The notes beneath the pieces were generated by a model that was not told the DNA's origin, made no database searches, and saw only the letters and a program-made list of their open reading frames with translations. A DNA stretch of 64,000 nt. Origin: a virus. Below, one piece after another: positions 1-9,587 of the stretch. Positions within the stretch are counted from its first letter, which is position 1, and each line of letters opens with the position of its first letter. Location of the stretch: the IMG/VR virus record IMGVR_UViG_3300009080_000001, positions 1-64,000 of that record. One strand, given 5' to 3'. The position numbers and the translations under genes are program-made.

Positions 1-1792
1 CAAGTAAATCTTCACCATTAGGTCTGATTGTAACAGGAGTTCCAGAAGGATCTTGAATGATTAATACTTTCATATCTCCATCTGAGTAATTAGCGTCTGA
101 AGCGTCATAGTCAAATGAGATCGTAAGTTTCTTAGCAAGGTCTGCAGAGTCTACAGTAAAGTCAACATAAACTTGTTCACCTGAAGCATCAGCAGCAGCT
201 TTAGCAATTTGTAAAGAACCTAGTCCTCTTAATTGTCCAGAAGTAATTCTAGAAATAACTAGGTTTGTATCTCCAGTATATCCAGAGGTATCAACTTCAA
301 AGTCGCTGTTTTCGATATAGTTAATTGCAGAGCTAGGAGCTTTCGCTGATTCCCAATCCCCAGAACCTGAGTTGTAAGTTAAAACCTCACCTTCGTTTGG
401 TGCGGCAACTGAAACATCCGATAAATCATCTAAAGCAACTGTAGCTGCTTCTAACGTATCTACTCTTCCTTCAACTTCGTCGATTGCTGCTTGAGAATCT
501 GTAGCAGTTAATCCTGAAGTAGAATTGTCGTATGTTATATCAGTAGCACTTGTTGCGATATCTTTAGCTTCCCATCTAGAGTTACCGTTATCGTAAATTA
601 ATGCTTGACCATCTGTAGGAGATGGTGCAGATACATCAGATAATTCATCTAATACTACGTCTTGTCCAACTACTGCAGGTCTATATACTTTAACTTGTAA
701 TGTATTTGCATCCTCTACATAAAATAGTGGATTTGAAAATGAACTTGGTTCAACATTTGTAGCTTGTCCTGCAACAGAATCTGATTGAAAGTAAAACTCT
801 CCAACTGTATATCCATGAGCTGGTACTTCAATTCTTCCAAAGTCAGCAGCAATAAAATTATCTACATCAATTACTTCAACAATTGCGAAGTAAGCTAGAG
901 TATCTGCATCATCAGATTGAGCTTTTACCCAAGTAGTTCCGTTATGGTAAACACCTTCACCGACTGCAAATCCGTGAGCAACTTGTTCTATTTCAAAAGA
1001 AGTAGCTCCGCCTCCACCAATAGCTTGAAGTTCGTTATCTACAATTTGATACATCTTTTGAGTATCAGTAGCAAATACTATTTGACCATCAGCAGCAGAT
1101 CCAGCATATGTTTCTAAGTTAGCTTCTGTATCTTGCTTTACGTCTGATCTAGTAGGAGTCTCAATTGATCCTGATATTGTATTTGTGCTATCTAATGTTT
1201 TATTTTGTAATGTTTCTGTTTTACTTGGTAATGCGTCTATTTCCGTTTGAAGCTCATCTAAAGCTCCTTGTACGTCTGTAGCGATTAAGTTACCAGTTGG
1301 TACGTTAGATATTGCAGAAGCATCGTGAGCGTCTACAGCGTCTGCTAAGTGATCAGAAAGGCCTGTCTCAGCAGTATCTACTCTTCCTTCTACTTCGTCT
1401 ATAGCAGCTTGTACGTCTGTAGCTGTAAGTCCACTAGTAGAGTTATCATAATCTATCTCAGAAGCTTCATTTTGACCGTCTAAAGCCGTTTTAACAGCTA
1501 ATGCTGATGGTAGTTCAGTATCTGAAGTAGCAGTGCTTATATCAGTGATTAGAACGCCAGCTTTAAGATTATCTGTTTCTATATTTGAAATTGTGTTGTT
1601 GTCTGCGTCAATATCTTTATTTGTTACTGTTTGTACTTGATCTTCTGTTACGATTGATCTTTCAGCACTATCTACATACGCTTTAAATTTAAGCGCAGAA
1701 GGGTCTAATCTAATCTCACCTTCTAAAGTAGCTGCATCTGTGGAACCTTTTAACCTGATTCCTTTGGTAAATTTTCTGCTTTTAATTGCCAT
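1..1792 (-). CDS. Tail fibre or appendage-like structural protein, C-terminus beyond left edge
   Basis: Reading from ATG at 1792 the frame stays open to base 1, giving about 597 residues without a stop. The protein has degenerate repeats: a block ending GLTATDVQAAIDEVEGRV occurs near 1390-1465 and again near 470-540, with a weaker copy near 1250-1310. An LDDLSDVS-type block occurs near 610-665 and 365-425. Repeats of this ATDVQ.A(I/L)DE kind are common in phage fibres and appendages, so a receptor-binding or decorating role is inferred. The first residues (MAIKSRKFTKGIRL) also resemble fibre starts. The gene lies 67 bases after the 165-aa structural gene and probably shares its promoter at 2391-2405. 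Confidence 0.75.
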   Translation of the reverse strand, partial: MAIKSRKFTKGIRLKGSTDAATLEGEIRLDPSALKFKAYVDSAERSIVTEDQVQTVTNKDIDADNNTISNIETDNLKAGVLITDISTATSDTELPSALAVKTALDGQNEASEIDYDNSTSGLTATDVQAAIDEVEGRVDTAETGLSDHLADAVDAHDASAISNVPTGNLIATDVQGALDELQTEIDALPSKTETLQNKTLDSTNTISGSIETPTRSDVKQDTEANLETYAGSAADGQIVFATDTQKMYQIVDNELQAIGGGGATSFEIEQVAHGFAVGEGVYHNGTTWVKAQSDDADTLAYFAIVEVIDVDNFIAADFGRIEVPAHGYTVGEFYFQSDSVAGQATNVEPSSFSNPLFYVEDANTLQVKVYRPAVVGQDVVLDELSDVSAPSPTDGQALIYDNGNSRWEAKDIATSATDITYDNSTSGLTATDSQAAIDEVEGRVDTLEAATVALDDLSDVSVAAPNEGEVLTYNSGSGDWESAKAPSSAINYIENSDFEVDTSGYTGDTNLVISRITSGQLRGLGSLQIAKAAADASGEQVYVDFTVDSADLAKKLTISFDYDASDANYSDGDMKVLIIQDPSGTPVTIRPNGEDLL

Positions 1793-1859
1793 TTTGTTTC
1801 CCCTTAAATCCCCTTGTTCGATTCTCTCACGAAGTCCGGTTTCTAACTTTCGTTAGTTG

Positions 1860-2357
1860 CTAAAGTGCATCTTCATCGATAAGTGCCTTACCTTGAAATT
1901 TGATTTTTAATTCTTGTGTATCTGCTACATTTACTGATGTGAACTTAAATTGTCCTCCAACTGTAAATAATGTTACTTCTGTATCATCTCCAGCCATTTC
2001 TTCTGTAATATTGAATTCTACACCGTTATAAGCCCCTTCTATGACGAAAGACTCAACTTCTCTAGACTTCCCTGAAGCCACTGTATACTCTCTTGTGATA
2101 ATTCCTGTAACTGATATTCTTTGTACGAATGATGTGTCAAACTGAAGTCCTGATACGAATCCTGTAGAAGTTCCGTCCAGATTGTCAGTTCCTGACAGTA
2201 TGGTTTCAGTAGTAGATATATCTCCCGGTCCCTTGATCTCTTTTACAGCTTCAGTTATGGCATCAGCCCAACCAGTAGCCTCTTCTCCATAATTGGAAGA
2301 TCCGGTGACAGGGTAGTCGAAAATATCGTTCCCTACTTGTAATTTTTTACTTGACAT
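1860..2357 (-). CDS. Putative virion structural protein, 165 aa
   Basis: The protein is acidic and rich in Thr, Ser, Gly and Val, with a predicted mostly beta character. There are no membrane segments and no family I recognise. It sits between the major capsid gene and the fibre, directly behind its own late-type promoter (2391-2405), so it is presumably abundant in the virion, for example as a decoration, head-tail or tail protein. A purine-rich AAGGGG lies just ahead of the ATG. Only the structural assignment, from position, is reasonably safe. Confidence 0.7.
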   Translation of the reverse strand: MSSKKLQVGNDIFDYPVTGSSNYGEEATGWADAITEAVKEIKGPGDISTTETILSGTDNLDGTSTGFVSGLQFDTSFVQRISVTGIITREYTVASGKSREVESFVIEGAYNGVEFNITEEMAGDDTEVTLFTVGGQFKFTSVNVADTQELKIKFQGKALIDEDAL

Positions 2358-2388
2358 TTAATAACCCCTTGAGAGACAGAAGTCCCCT

Positions 2389-2407
2389 ATATATAGTTGT
2401 TAAATTT
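2389..2407 (-). promoter_or_regulatory. Late promoter-like box
   Basis: The minus strand reads ATTTAACAACTATAT (2405-2391), identical to five other copies, each upstream of a minus-strand late unit or RNA. It lies 34 bases ahead of the 165-aa structural gene and just after the capsid terminator, so it restarts transcription for the structural and fibre genes. Confidence 0.75.
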
Positions 2408-2466
2408 TTGGACTATCATGGGAATTATTTTGGTTTTTCCAATGATAACAATATGTTATTGAATAT

Positions 2467-2494
2467 AAAAAAAAAGGGAGGCATTGCACCTCCC
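2467..2494 (-). terminator. Intrinsic terminator after major capsid gene
   Basis: On the minus strand a GGGAGG/CCTCCC stem with a 7-base loop is followed by an uninterrupted run of nine T. This is a textbook rho-independent terminator. It ends the capsid transcript 25 bases after the stop codon and insulates it from the promoter at 2391-2405. Confidence 0.9.
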
Positions 2495-2518
2495 CTATTT
2501 AACTTTAATTGCTTAGAA

Positions 2519-3784
2519 TTAAGCTACTTTGATGTTGATAAGAACACAAAGAGATGCTGGTCTAGCAGTAAATAATGCTTGATCAGTGTAACATCTCATT
2601 TCGATACCATGAGCGTTCTCAAGAAGCTCTAAGTACTCTTCACCATCTGGTCTTTTGAATGTTACTTCTTCAGAACCAATTCTCTTAAGATCTTTCTCAC
2701 AAGCTAAGTAAGAGTAACCTTCTTTTACGAAAGTAGAAGCGATTACTTTGATAGATCCGTTTTGTCCGTGGAACATGATTTCTCTTGATCCATTTTCTTG
2801 TTTAGCTGGAGAATATGAGCTATCATATTGTCTCTTAGCGTCGATTTCAGTTAATAGTGAGTTCCATTGCTTAGGGTTAACATAACAAGAAACTTCTTCT
2901 TCCATTAGACCTTTCTCAACCATTGCGGCGATACCTTCTTCGATTTTACCAAAAGAAAGAACAGCAGCGTTAGTAGTTGCATCAGTTCCAACTTCTACGA
3001 TAGACCCTTGAAAAAGAGGCTCTGCAGAGTTGTTGATTCCAAATAGGCTTGATGTTTCAGTTGCGATTCCGTGAATTCCTAAAAATTCATTTCTTACACC
3101 AGCGTTAGCAGCAGCACCTTTGAAAAAGATAACGTCGTCAGCTTGAATTTCAGCAGCACCTAAGTTACCAGCAGCTTTCTTAAGAGTAACTGATCTGTCA
3201 GCTAAAGAGTAACCTTCAACTTCGTAAGAAGCTACTAAAGAACCTGCAGAGAATACTTCAACTTCTGCATTAGATGTACCATTCCAGATACCTGCAGACC
3301 ATTCAGCTTCTTGAATTGAAACTGCTTCAGATGGAGCACCACCAGTAATATCAGTCTTAACTACACCAATTCCAGATTGTCCGTAGAACATTTGTACTTC
3401 TAATCTGTGGTATACTGATTTAAGCATGTTACCTACCATAAGGTCCATTGCTTTTTCGATTGCTTGCTTGTCAGAACCTGAACGAGATAGAGCACCGATA
3501 GAGATAGCAGATCTTAATACTAATTCTCTAGCTTTGATTGAAGCTTTTCTCATTTTGAATTCTTTAACGTCGTTAAGTGTAAAAAGAGATCCATCCTCTC
3601 CACCATAAGTAAATCCTGATTCTAAAGATAGGATAACTGGTTCATTGTAGCTATCTCCTACTTTCTTAGATGTGTCAAATTTTACTGCGTTGTAAAGTTT
3701 AACATGATCAGGTACTAATTGTTGTACTTTGTCAGCGTATCTTTCCTTAAAAAGACCGTTTAGCGTTGATACTTCGTTTGCCAT
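2519..3784 (-). CDS. Major capsid protein
   Basis: 421 residues, with no membrane segments. The position fits: portal, scaffold-like gene, then this gene with its own promoter, long leader and strong terminator, as expected for the most highly expressed protein. The start MANEVSTLNGLFKERY, the RELVLRSAISIGALSRSG region and the VNPKQWNSLL segment near residue 300 look like HK97-fold phage capsid proteins, and the fold is inferred. The start has an AAGGAG ribosome-binding site 6 bases upstream. The VNPKQW segment has a look-alike in the small early gene at 15052. Confidence 0.85.
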   Translation of the reverse strand: MANEVSTLNGLFKERYADKVQQLVPDHVKLYNAVKFDTSKKVGDSYNEPVILSLESGFTYGGEDGSLFTLNDVKEFKMRKASIKARELVLRSAISIGALSRSGSDKQAIEKAMDLMVGNMLKSVYHRLEVQMFYGQSGIGVVKTDITGGAPSEAVSIQEAEWSAGIWNGTSNAEVEVFSAGSLVASYEVEGYSLADRSVTLKKAAGNLGAAEIQADDVIFFKGAAANAGVRNEFLGIHGIATETSSLFGINNSAEPLFQGSIVEVGTDATTNAAVLSFGKIEEGIAAMVEKGLMEEEVSCYVNPKQWNSLLTEIDAKRQYDSSYSPAKQENGSREIMFHGQNGSIKVIASTFVKEGYSYLACEKDLKRIGSEEVTFKRPDGEEYLELLENAHGIEMRCYTDQALFTARPASLCVLINIKVA

Positions 3785-3988
3785 TTTATAACTCCTTAAA
3801 AAATAGTTAATTGTGAGAACCGTTGTTGGTTCATGTGTAAAATATTATGATTTTGTCACACTTTTCACTTGACAGGTTTGGTCTTAATTGGTATTCTCTA
3901 CTACAGAGCCTCAATCCGTTTCAGGGTATGAAGATGGTTCAAAAAGCCGACATAAGCCTACTATTGTAAGCTAGAGGGACTTCCTCGT
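3785..3988 (-). other. Long structured 5' leader of the capsid transcript
   Basis: About 200 noncoding bases separate the late promoter (3991-4005) from the capsid ATG. The minus strand begins with a GAGG-AAGTC-CCTC hairpin (about 3971-3984) and contains further short inverted repeats. No open frame of useful length is present. Likely roles are mRNA stabilisation or translational control of capsid synthesis, both inferred from position alone. Confidence 0.5.
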
Positions 3989-4009
3989 TAATATAGTTGT
4001 TAAATTTTC
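3989..4009 (-). promoter_or_regulatory. Late promoter-like box for capsid gene
   Basis: The minus strand carries ATTTAACAACTATAT (4005-3991), the conserved late element. An imperfect CCAC/GTGG hairpin sits immediately upstream. Transcription would start near 3985 and produce the roughly 200-base capsid leader. Confidence 0.75.
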
Positions 4010-4066
4010 CACACAACTAGTGGTTTTTTATACAATAAAATTCAATATTTCAATAATATCAATGTC

Positions 4067-5044
4067 TTACATACCCATAAAATCTTTCAAACTCATCTTT
4101 TTAGACGGTTTTTCTTCTTTAGATTCAGGTACAGACCCTTGTTTGATGTTATTTATAGTCTTAACTTGCTTCTGAGCTTGTTGTACTCTTTCTTCTCTTA
4201 AGTTATTAAGAATATCGTCACCTAATAGTGCTTTTAGAGCAGATGTAGACTTTAAAGATCCTGCAATAGTTCTGAACTTATTTTGAAGCTCTTGTTTAAC
4301 AGTCGGAAGTACATCCTTAGCTGTAACATCTTCCCATCCGTTCTGCATAGCCCATAGCATATTATCTGCTACCATAGCAATTACTTCTGGATTAGCTGGA
4401 AGTTCTTTATCACCTTCTAGAGCACCTAAAATATCAGTTTCGATCTCTTTCTCAACTTTAGCCATTTCAGCGTTTCTTGTTCTTTCTTCAGCATCTTTCT
4501 TAAGTCTTTCGTTCTCTTCTCTCATCTTTTGGATTTCAGAAGCTCTTTGCTCTTGTTCAATTTGCTCTGGAGATTTAGCATTTTGAGCTAAATGATTCTC
4601 AATTACTTGAGCTGCAAATGTAACAGGGTCAATATCTAACTCTTGTAATACTGCTGCTGTATCTGATTTAAGACGCTCAATATCGCCTTTATGAGCTTTC
4701 TGAGACTCTGCTAAGTGTTGCATAGCCTGACGACCAGCTAAAGCCATTTGAAGCTCTTTCTGAAGTCCTTCTTCATCATTAAGGTCAATCTGACGCTTAT
4801 ACTCTTTACCGTTTACTTTAAGTGTAAACTCTCTAAGCATTTCTTTAACTTCTTCTTCAGAAGCACCTTCTTCAATTGCTTGTTCTACTTCAGCTTTTAA
4901 CTCTTCTTCAGTTTCAGCTTGAACACCTTCTTCACTAGAAGCTTCTATACTTGATTCTTCTGATGCTTGAATTTCTTCTGATTGATTTTCTTCTGTAGAT
5001 ACTTCTTCTTCAACAGATTCCACTGCTGCGATTTCTTCACTCAT
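4067..5044 (-). CDS. Capsid scaffold-like protein
   Basis: 325 residues and very rich in Glu. The first about 70 residues are acidic and low-complexity, followed by long charged helices likely to form coiled coils (about residues 150-210), and a basic C-terminus. This composition and the position between portal and major capsid genes match phage scaffolding proteins, which organise the procapsid and then leave. No protease domain is visible in it. A ribosome-binding site (AAGGAG) precedes the ATG. Confidence 0.75.
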   Translation of the reverse strand: MSEEIAAVESVEEEVSTEENQSEEIQASEESSIEASSEEGVQAETEEELKAEVEQAIEEGASEEEVKEMLREFTLKVNGKEYKRQIDLNDEEGLQKELQMALAGRQAMQHLAESQKAHKGDIERLKSDTAAVLQELDIDPVTFAAQVIENHLAQNAKSPEQIEQEQRASEIQKMREENERLKKDAEERTRNAEMAKVEKEIETDILGALEGDKELPANPEVIAMVADNMLWAMQNGWEDVTAKDVLPTVKQELQNKFRTIAGSLKSTSALKALLGDDILNNLREERVQQAQKQVKTINNIKQGSVPESKEEKPSKKMSLKDFMGM

Positions 5045-5104
5045 AAATGTCTCCTTTACTAGTTTTTATATGTAGTAAAATACTCCGCCTTTATTGGTAG
5101 GAGT

Positions 5105-5425
5105 TTAGTTTTTTTCGTGTTTCTCTTGAGTATAATCTTTAGAGCAGATACCAAAAGTCCTGTCTCTAGATTCTCTTTTTAAATTTACTCCGAAAGATTC
5201 TAACTTAGATCTTGCTGTTCTTTTTAAAACATTTAGATTTGTATATTGTTTACTTTTAAAAACAAATTCTTTTGTTCTTTCGTTTCTGATACCATAGATC
5301 ATCTCTTCAAGGTTAAGTACTATTTTATATTTAGCACCAGTACGTTCTGATACATACTGGTTCAATGAAATAATGCAATTATCTTTAGTCGGATGATCGA
5401 CGTATCTAATCCTGTTTCCAGCCAT
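5105..5425 (-). CDS. Small basic protein between portal and scaffold
   Basis: 106 residues, Lys/Arg-rich, no membrane segment. Its ATG overlaps the portal stop codon, so translation is coupled to the portal. It is probably a head or head-tail accessory protein. I do not recognise a family. Confidence 0.65.
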   Translation of the reverse strand: MAGNRIRYVDHPTKDNCIISLNQYVSERTGAKYKIVLNLEEMIYGIRNERTKEFVFKSKQYTNLNVLKRTARSKLESFGVNLKRESRDRTFGICSKDYTQEKHEKN

Positions 5426-7533
5426 TAGCTACCGCCACTGTTCTTAGCCATAAGTTCGGCTGGATTAGTTGGCTGAGGAGGTAGTGTACCATCGCTTACT
5501 CCAGCAGGTTGAGCTGGTTGTGGTAAGTTCTGTGGTCCTAAATTAGGGTCCATCATCTGAGCTGGTCCACCATCAGGCATATTAGTTCCTGCTGGTTGTT
5601 GTGGAGCAGGAGCGTTACCTTGAGGTCCACCCGGCTGTTGCGGAGGTGGAGCTAGTGGTTGCTCTCCTATGATAGATAAAATATTCGGATCAGTAGTCTG
5701 TAATAAATTAATATGTTCTTGAATATGATCTAGTACCGATTGAACTAGTTCCGGATCTCTTCTTAGCATATAGTCAGAAAGTACTGATCTATGTTCTTTA
5801 ATATGTAATGAGTGATGGTCAGAGAATATAGCGATAACTTCTTCATCTCTTACTAGAGCTTCGTTCTCACCTTTAATAGTCATCATCTCGTCCATCTTAC
5901 CTTCAGTTAAGTAGTCAAGATTACCAGTATTCATAACCATTAAATATTTCTCAGGACTATCAATAAGTCCCATCTGTAAAAGGTTCTCTGCTACTTGAGC
6001 ACGACCTGCAGTAGTTTGCATTAATGCGTTTCCAACATCAACAACAACTCTGTTAATAGATTTAATATCGTCTGACTTAAACTCTTTCATTTCGGTCGAG
6101 TTATTTAGTCCGGAAATTGCAGCAATTCTAGGAACATTTGCAAAGTCTTTTAATAAGTTAATTAGTCCAGTTCCAACGCTTTCTAATAATTGAATATAAG
6201 ATTGCTGAAGTCCAGATACAAACTGTAATGCTTGTGACTGTACTAATGCTAATGCGTTACCTGATCTTAATGATTGTTCTGGATTACCTCTTGCAACAGA
6301 GTTTACACCAGAAAGTGTTTCCATAGTTTTCTCAAGAAGTGACATCAGTTGATATACTTCTGGAGATGTCTTTACTAAATCTAGAGGTTCTGGTTTACCC
6401 ATTCCCGGATCGTATTCAATAAAGTTCATACCTTCTGAAACCTGTTCAACAGAAACTCCGTTTCCTCTTGGGTTTAGAATGTTTACAACACCAAATGCGT
6501 TAACATTTGTTGCAGCCGTAGAATAGAGACTATTCAGCATATCTTGAAGTGGTAACAAATCAAACATGTCTGTATAGCCATATGGTGTTCCCATAATTTC
6601 ACTTGGAGTAATTCGATGCACTGGCAAGTCTCTATACGGCATTACGGTATCTTCCATGATAGCATCAGCGTCAGCATAAAGAACATAACGTCCATTAGGC
6701 ATTGACTCTGTTCGCTTATGAAAAAATTCATAAACTGGGATATCTTCGGTTTGTTCAATCGGGTGCGAAAGAACTCTCCTACTTCTTTTTTCTTGTTTAT
6801 CTTTTGTGTCTTGGCTTAACAGTTCTTCTGCAAGTTCTGGGTACTTGGCAGCTAAATCGAACTTGTTAATAAATGATCTACAAAGAACCCAATCGTTCTT
6901 CATATAATCTTCTTTCGTAACATCAAATACTACGTCAAATGGTGAGAGTAATGTAAATTCTACATCTCCTTCATAAATAGGAAAAGGTTTGAGTGTTTCA
7001 CCCTTCTCTCCTAAAGGTTCTCCGTCTTCATCATAGTCGTGGATGTCTTCTTCATCAACGTCAACATAGTCATAAATCTTGCCTTTGGTACTATTCCACT
7101 CTAATTTAATGTATCCTGAACCCAGAACAATGGCGTACTCTACGGCCTTCTTTATGATTGTCTCAAGCTTCATTTCACGCATGTAATAGTCCAGAAGTCC
7201 ATTTCCGAGTTCAGCTTGTAGTAGTGATTTTCTATCTGTATTGATAGCTCTACACTGGAAGCTAGGTCGTGTGCTTGTTACCATAACGTGAATATGTCGT
7301 GCTAAATTTCTATAGTGATTTACGGCTAAGTTTACAAGTTCACCTTGTTCTCCGCCTGTAGATAAGAAATGACCCTTACCATAGTATTGACCGTAATAAG
7401 CTTTCCAAGACCTTTTGATCTTGTCAATATAATCCGTATCCATAACACCTTTAAACCAGTGTTGTGACTTTCCGATCAATGTTTCTACGCATTTATCCGC
7501 TTTCTCAGCAGCGAAGTATTTCTCTCTACTCAT
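5425..7533 (-). CDS. Portal protein
   Basis: 702 residues, the length of large portals of short-tailed phages. The features fit: an N-terminal region starting with RSWKAYYGQYY-type aromatic residues, a TSTRPSFQCRAIN segment, an LLSPFDVVFD segment and GVNSVARGNPEQSLRSG typical of portal helices, then a Pro/Gln-rich flexible tail (last about 80 residues). The portal forms the dodecameric DNA gate at one capsid vertex. Residues around 507-535 (AENLLQMGLIDSPEKYL) closely resemble the C-terminal half of the small plus-strand protein at 53019. Confidence 0.9.
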   Translation of the reverse strand: MSREKYFAAEKADKCVETLIGKSQHWFKGVMDTDYIDKIKRSWKAYYGQYYGKGHFLSTGGEQGELVNLAVNHYRNLARHIHVMVTSTRPSFQCRAINTDRKSLLQAELGNGLLDYYMREMKLETIIKKAVEYAIVLGSGYIKLEWNSTKGKIYDYVDVDEEDIHDYDEDGEPLGEKGETLKPFPIYEGDVEFTLLSPFDVVFDVTKEDYMKNDWVLCRSFINKFDLAAKYPELAEELLSQDTKDKQEKRSRRVLSHPIEQTEDIPVYEFFHKRTESMPNGRYVLYADADAIMEDTVMPYRDLPVHRITPSEIMGTPYGYTDMFDLLPLQDMLNSLYSTAATNVNAFGVVNILNPRGNGVSVEQVSEGMNFIEYDPGMGKPEPLDLVKTSPEVYQLMSLLEKTMETLSGVNSVARGNPEQSLRSGNALALVQSQALQFVSGLQQSYIQLLESVGTGLINLLKDFANVPRIAAISGLNNSTEMKEFKSDDIKSINRVVVDVGNALMQTTAGRAQVAENLLQMGLIDSPEKYLMVMNTGNLDYLTEGKMDEMMTIKGENEALVRDEEVIAIFSDHHSLHIKEHRSVLSDYMLRRDPELVQSVLDHIQEHINLLQTTDPNILSIIGEQPLAPPPQQPGGPQGNAPAPQQPAGTNMPDGGPAQMMDPNLGPQNLPQPAQPAGVSDGTLPPQPTNPAELMAKNSGGS

Positions 7534-8056
7534 GTCTATTTCCTTTCTTAATATTTAAACTTGCTTCTAACACCTGTAGATTTTCCCAAACGTGGAGCCC
7601 ACAAACATCTTTACCTTGTAGTGGCACTATATGATCTACGTGGTATTTTAAACCAGTTAATTCTTCTAGTTTCCTAGCACCTATGTAAACCTTTTTTATC
7701 TTCTCACATTCAGACCAATCAGGAGTTGCTTTTAATTTTAAAGATCTCCTTTTAGCACAGTTGTTATTTATACTTCCTCTGTTTTGTTTCGACCATTCTT
7801 TGGTCAAATAAGCTTGTTTTTCTTTATTGTTATCTCTCCATTTCTTGCTAGATCTGTTAACAATATCTGGGTTAGTCTTTTGATACTCTAAATTCTTTTT
7901 TATTATAACTTCTTTATTTTTTTGATAATATGCTTTTTTGTCTGCTTTAGAACATTCTTTACATCTAGACTCTCTTCCATATTTACCACTTTTTAGTTTA
8001 TGAAACTCTAATATGCCTTTTTCTTCTTTACAAATACTACATACTTTAGCTTCCAT
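7526..8056 (-). CDS. HNH homing-type endonuclease
   Basis: 176 residues. An N-terminal CxxC...CxxC zinc pair (CSIC near residue 6, CKEC near 33) is followed by a basic linker and a C-terminal HNH core with YHVDHIVPLQGK, HVWENLQVL and an Asn. These are the standard features of phage HNH endonucleases that move as intron-free homing genes. It is squeezed between terminase and portal, overlaps the portal start by 8 bases and sits directly after a late promoter box, which fits an invading gene. Confidence 0.85.
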   Translation of the reverse strand: MEAKVCSICKEEKGILEFHKLKSGKYGRESRCKECSKADKKAYYQKNKEVIIKKNLEYQKTNPDIVNRSSKKWRDNNKEKQAYLTKEWSKQNRGSINNNCAKRRSLKLKATPDWSECEKIKKVYIGARKLEELTGLKYHVDHIVPLQGKDVCGLHVWENLQVLEASLNIKKGNRHE

Positions 8057-8082
8057 AATAATAGTCCTTTTTTAGTACCTTC

Positions 8083-8102
8083 ATATATAGTTGTTAAATT
8101 TT
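8083..8102 (-). promoter_or_regulatory. Late promoter-like box for HNH-portal-scaffold unit
   Basis: The minus strand has ATTTAACAACTATAT (8099-8085) 28 bases upstream of the HNH start and immediately after the terminase stop. It would drive the HNH gene, portal, 106-aa and scaffold genes. Confidence 0.75.
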
Positions 8103-8114
8103 ATACACTTCTAG

Positions 8115-9587
8115 CTATTTTTTTTCAAGTTTTAGCAGTTTCTTAATGAAATCAGCCGCTTGTGAGGCGTTTTTAGTCTTAAATTTAGGACTCATGAAGG
8201 TATTTTTGTTAATATCTAGTCCATAGTTCTCTGGAAACGGGTTTGTACCTAATCTTACGTTCCTAACTAAGTATATAAGCGCATCTAAAGCATCTCCATG
8301 TGATCTTAATAGTCCAGCAGAGTCGTTTCCTTTCAAATGCTTGAATTTACCTGTAAATGTTCCTTGTTTAGTATAGTGCCATTGAGTATATTTAAGATGG
8401 TATATAAGATTCTTACATCTTGGGTGTATTATGATCCTTTCAGATTCTACCCATCTTCTTACAGTATCAACAGCTTGCTCTTTATTATGTTTTTCAGTAG
8501 GCATGAAGTTCATACCATAAAACCTAGATAAATCGTTTATAAGCTTAAGGTCATTATCCATTACTCTTAAATAAGGCTTCTGCTTATCTCCGAGGGCCGT
8601 AACAAACCTCATCTCTTCTTTAACCATTATTTCTTTATGTAATTTGTCCGTTGTTAGTTCTGGACCATTAATAACGTATTCATCTGTAATTACTAGCTTA
8701 TTGAGCTTCTTATCATAGTACGAGAATAAGAATACAGTTAGATCGTGAAATCCAACATCTCCAGAGGTATAGAACTCACAATAATCTGGAACTTCCATAT
8801 CCTTAACTACGGACTCTTCTACGGCCGCAAATTCTGGGACTACGTTGGCTTCAGATACATTTGGAATCTCACACAAATACTCGCATCTAAATTTGACATT
8901 CTTCTCTCCACCCGGATACCTAGCTACAATCCTAGCTCTCTGCTCTTCAGAAACCATAGGCGATGTAGTGTAGTCAAACTTTAAAAGCTTTCCAGCAGCT
9001 TCTAGAGGGTTCACAAAGAACTCATGAAAGTCATGGTTCGGATCTTTGTCGTTTGGTGTGGATGCTAAATATATTTTACCACCAGTTGTATCGGTAGTAG
9101 GGGCAAGTACTGAATATACTACAGTCTCTAGCTCATCCATAAATCCTGCCTCATCACATATACATAAATCAGCCGATCCCCCACGGAGGTTATCGTAGTT
9201 TCCATTATCTGTACCTGCGACTTGTATTTCAGATCCATTAGGAAATAGCCACACCTTCTCTTGAGTCTTCCACTCCGGTTTCATATCCTCCGGACAGTTA
9301 GCTATGATCTCACGTATTCTAGGCTTTATAACCCTCTCAACCATTTTCTGTTGAGGACATGCATATTTTACAATAGCTCCGGGTTTTAGTAAGCAGGTTT
9401 CAATTGCCATAACACATAGAGTATACGACTTACCATACTGTCTGGATATCAGACATGCAGATATATCATCACCAGTATTGTTGAAATGTTTATAGATTTC
9501 TTTTTGATTACCCTTAAGTTTCCAAGAAAGTATACCTTCCCTCCAAAGAGCGTCAATTGCTTCTTCTTCGGTCATTTTCTTAGCCAT
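8115..9587 (-). CDS. Terminase large subunit
   Basis: 490 residues. The N-terminal ATPase shows a Walker A-like SRQYGKSY near residue 47 (a variant P-loop common in large terminases), a Walker B LCICDEAGFM near 137 and a coupling motif LASTPND. The C-terminal RNase H-like nuclease is marked by SGDVGFHDLTVFL and a late HGDALDALIYL. It translocates DNA into the prohead through the portal and cuts concatemers. Its start overlaps the stop of the preceding gene. Confidence 0.93.
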   Translation of the reverse strand: MAKKMTEEEAIDALWREGILSWKLKGNQKEIYKHFNNTGDDISACLISRQYGKSYTLCVMAIETCLLKPGAIVKYACPQQKMVERVIKPRIREIIANCPEDMKPEWKTQEKVWLFPNGSEIQVAGTDNGNYDNLRGGSADLCICDEAGFMDELETVVYSVLAPTTDTTGGKIYLASTPNDKDPNHDFHEFFVNPLEAAGKLLKFDYTTSPMVSEEQRARIVARYPGGEKNVKFRCEYLCEIPNVSEANVVPEFAAVEESVVKDMEVPDYCEFYTSGDVGFHDLTVFLFSYYDKKLNKLVITDEYVINGPELTTDKLHKEIMVKEEMRFVTALGDKQKPYLRVMDNDLKLINDLSRFYGMNFMPTEKHNKEQAVDTVRRWVESERIIIHPRCKNLIYHLKYTQWHYTKQGTFTGKFKHLKGNDSAGLLRSHGDALDALIYLVRNVRLGTNPFPENYGLDINKNTFMSPKFKTKNASQAADFIKKLLKLEKK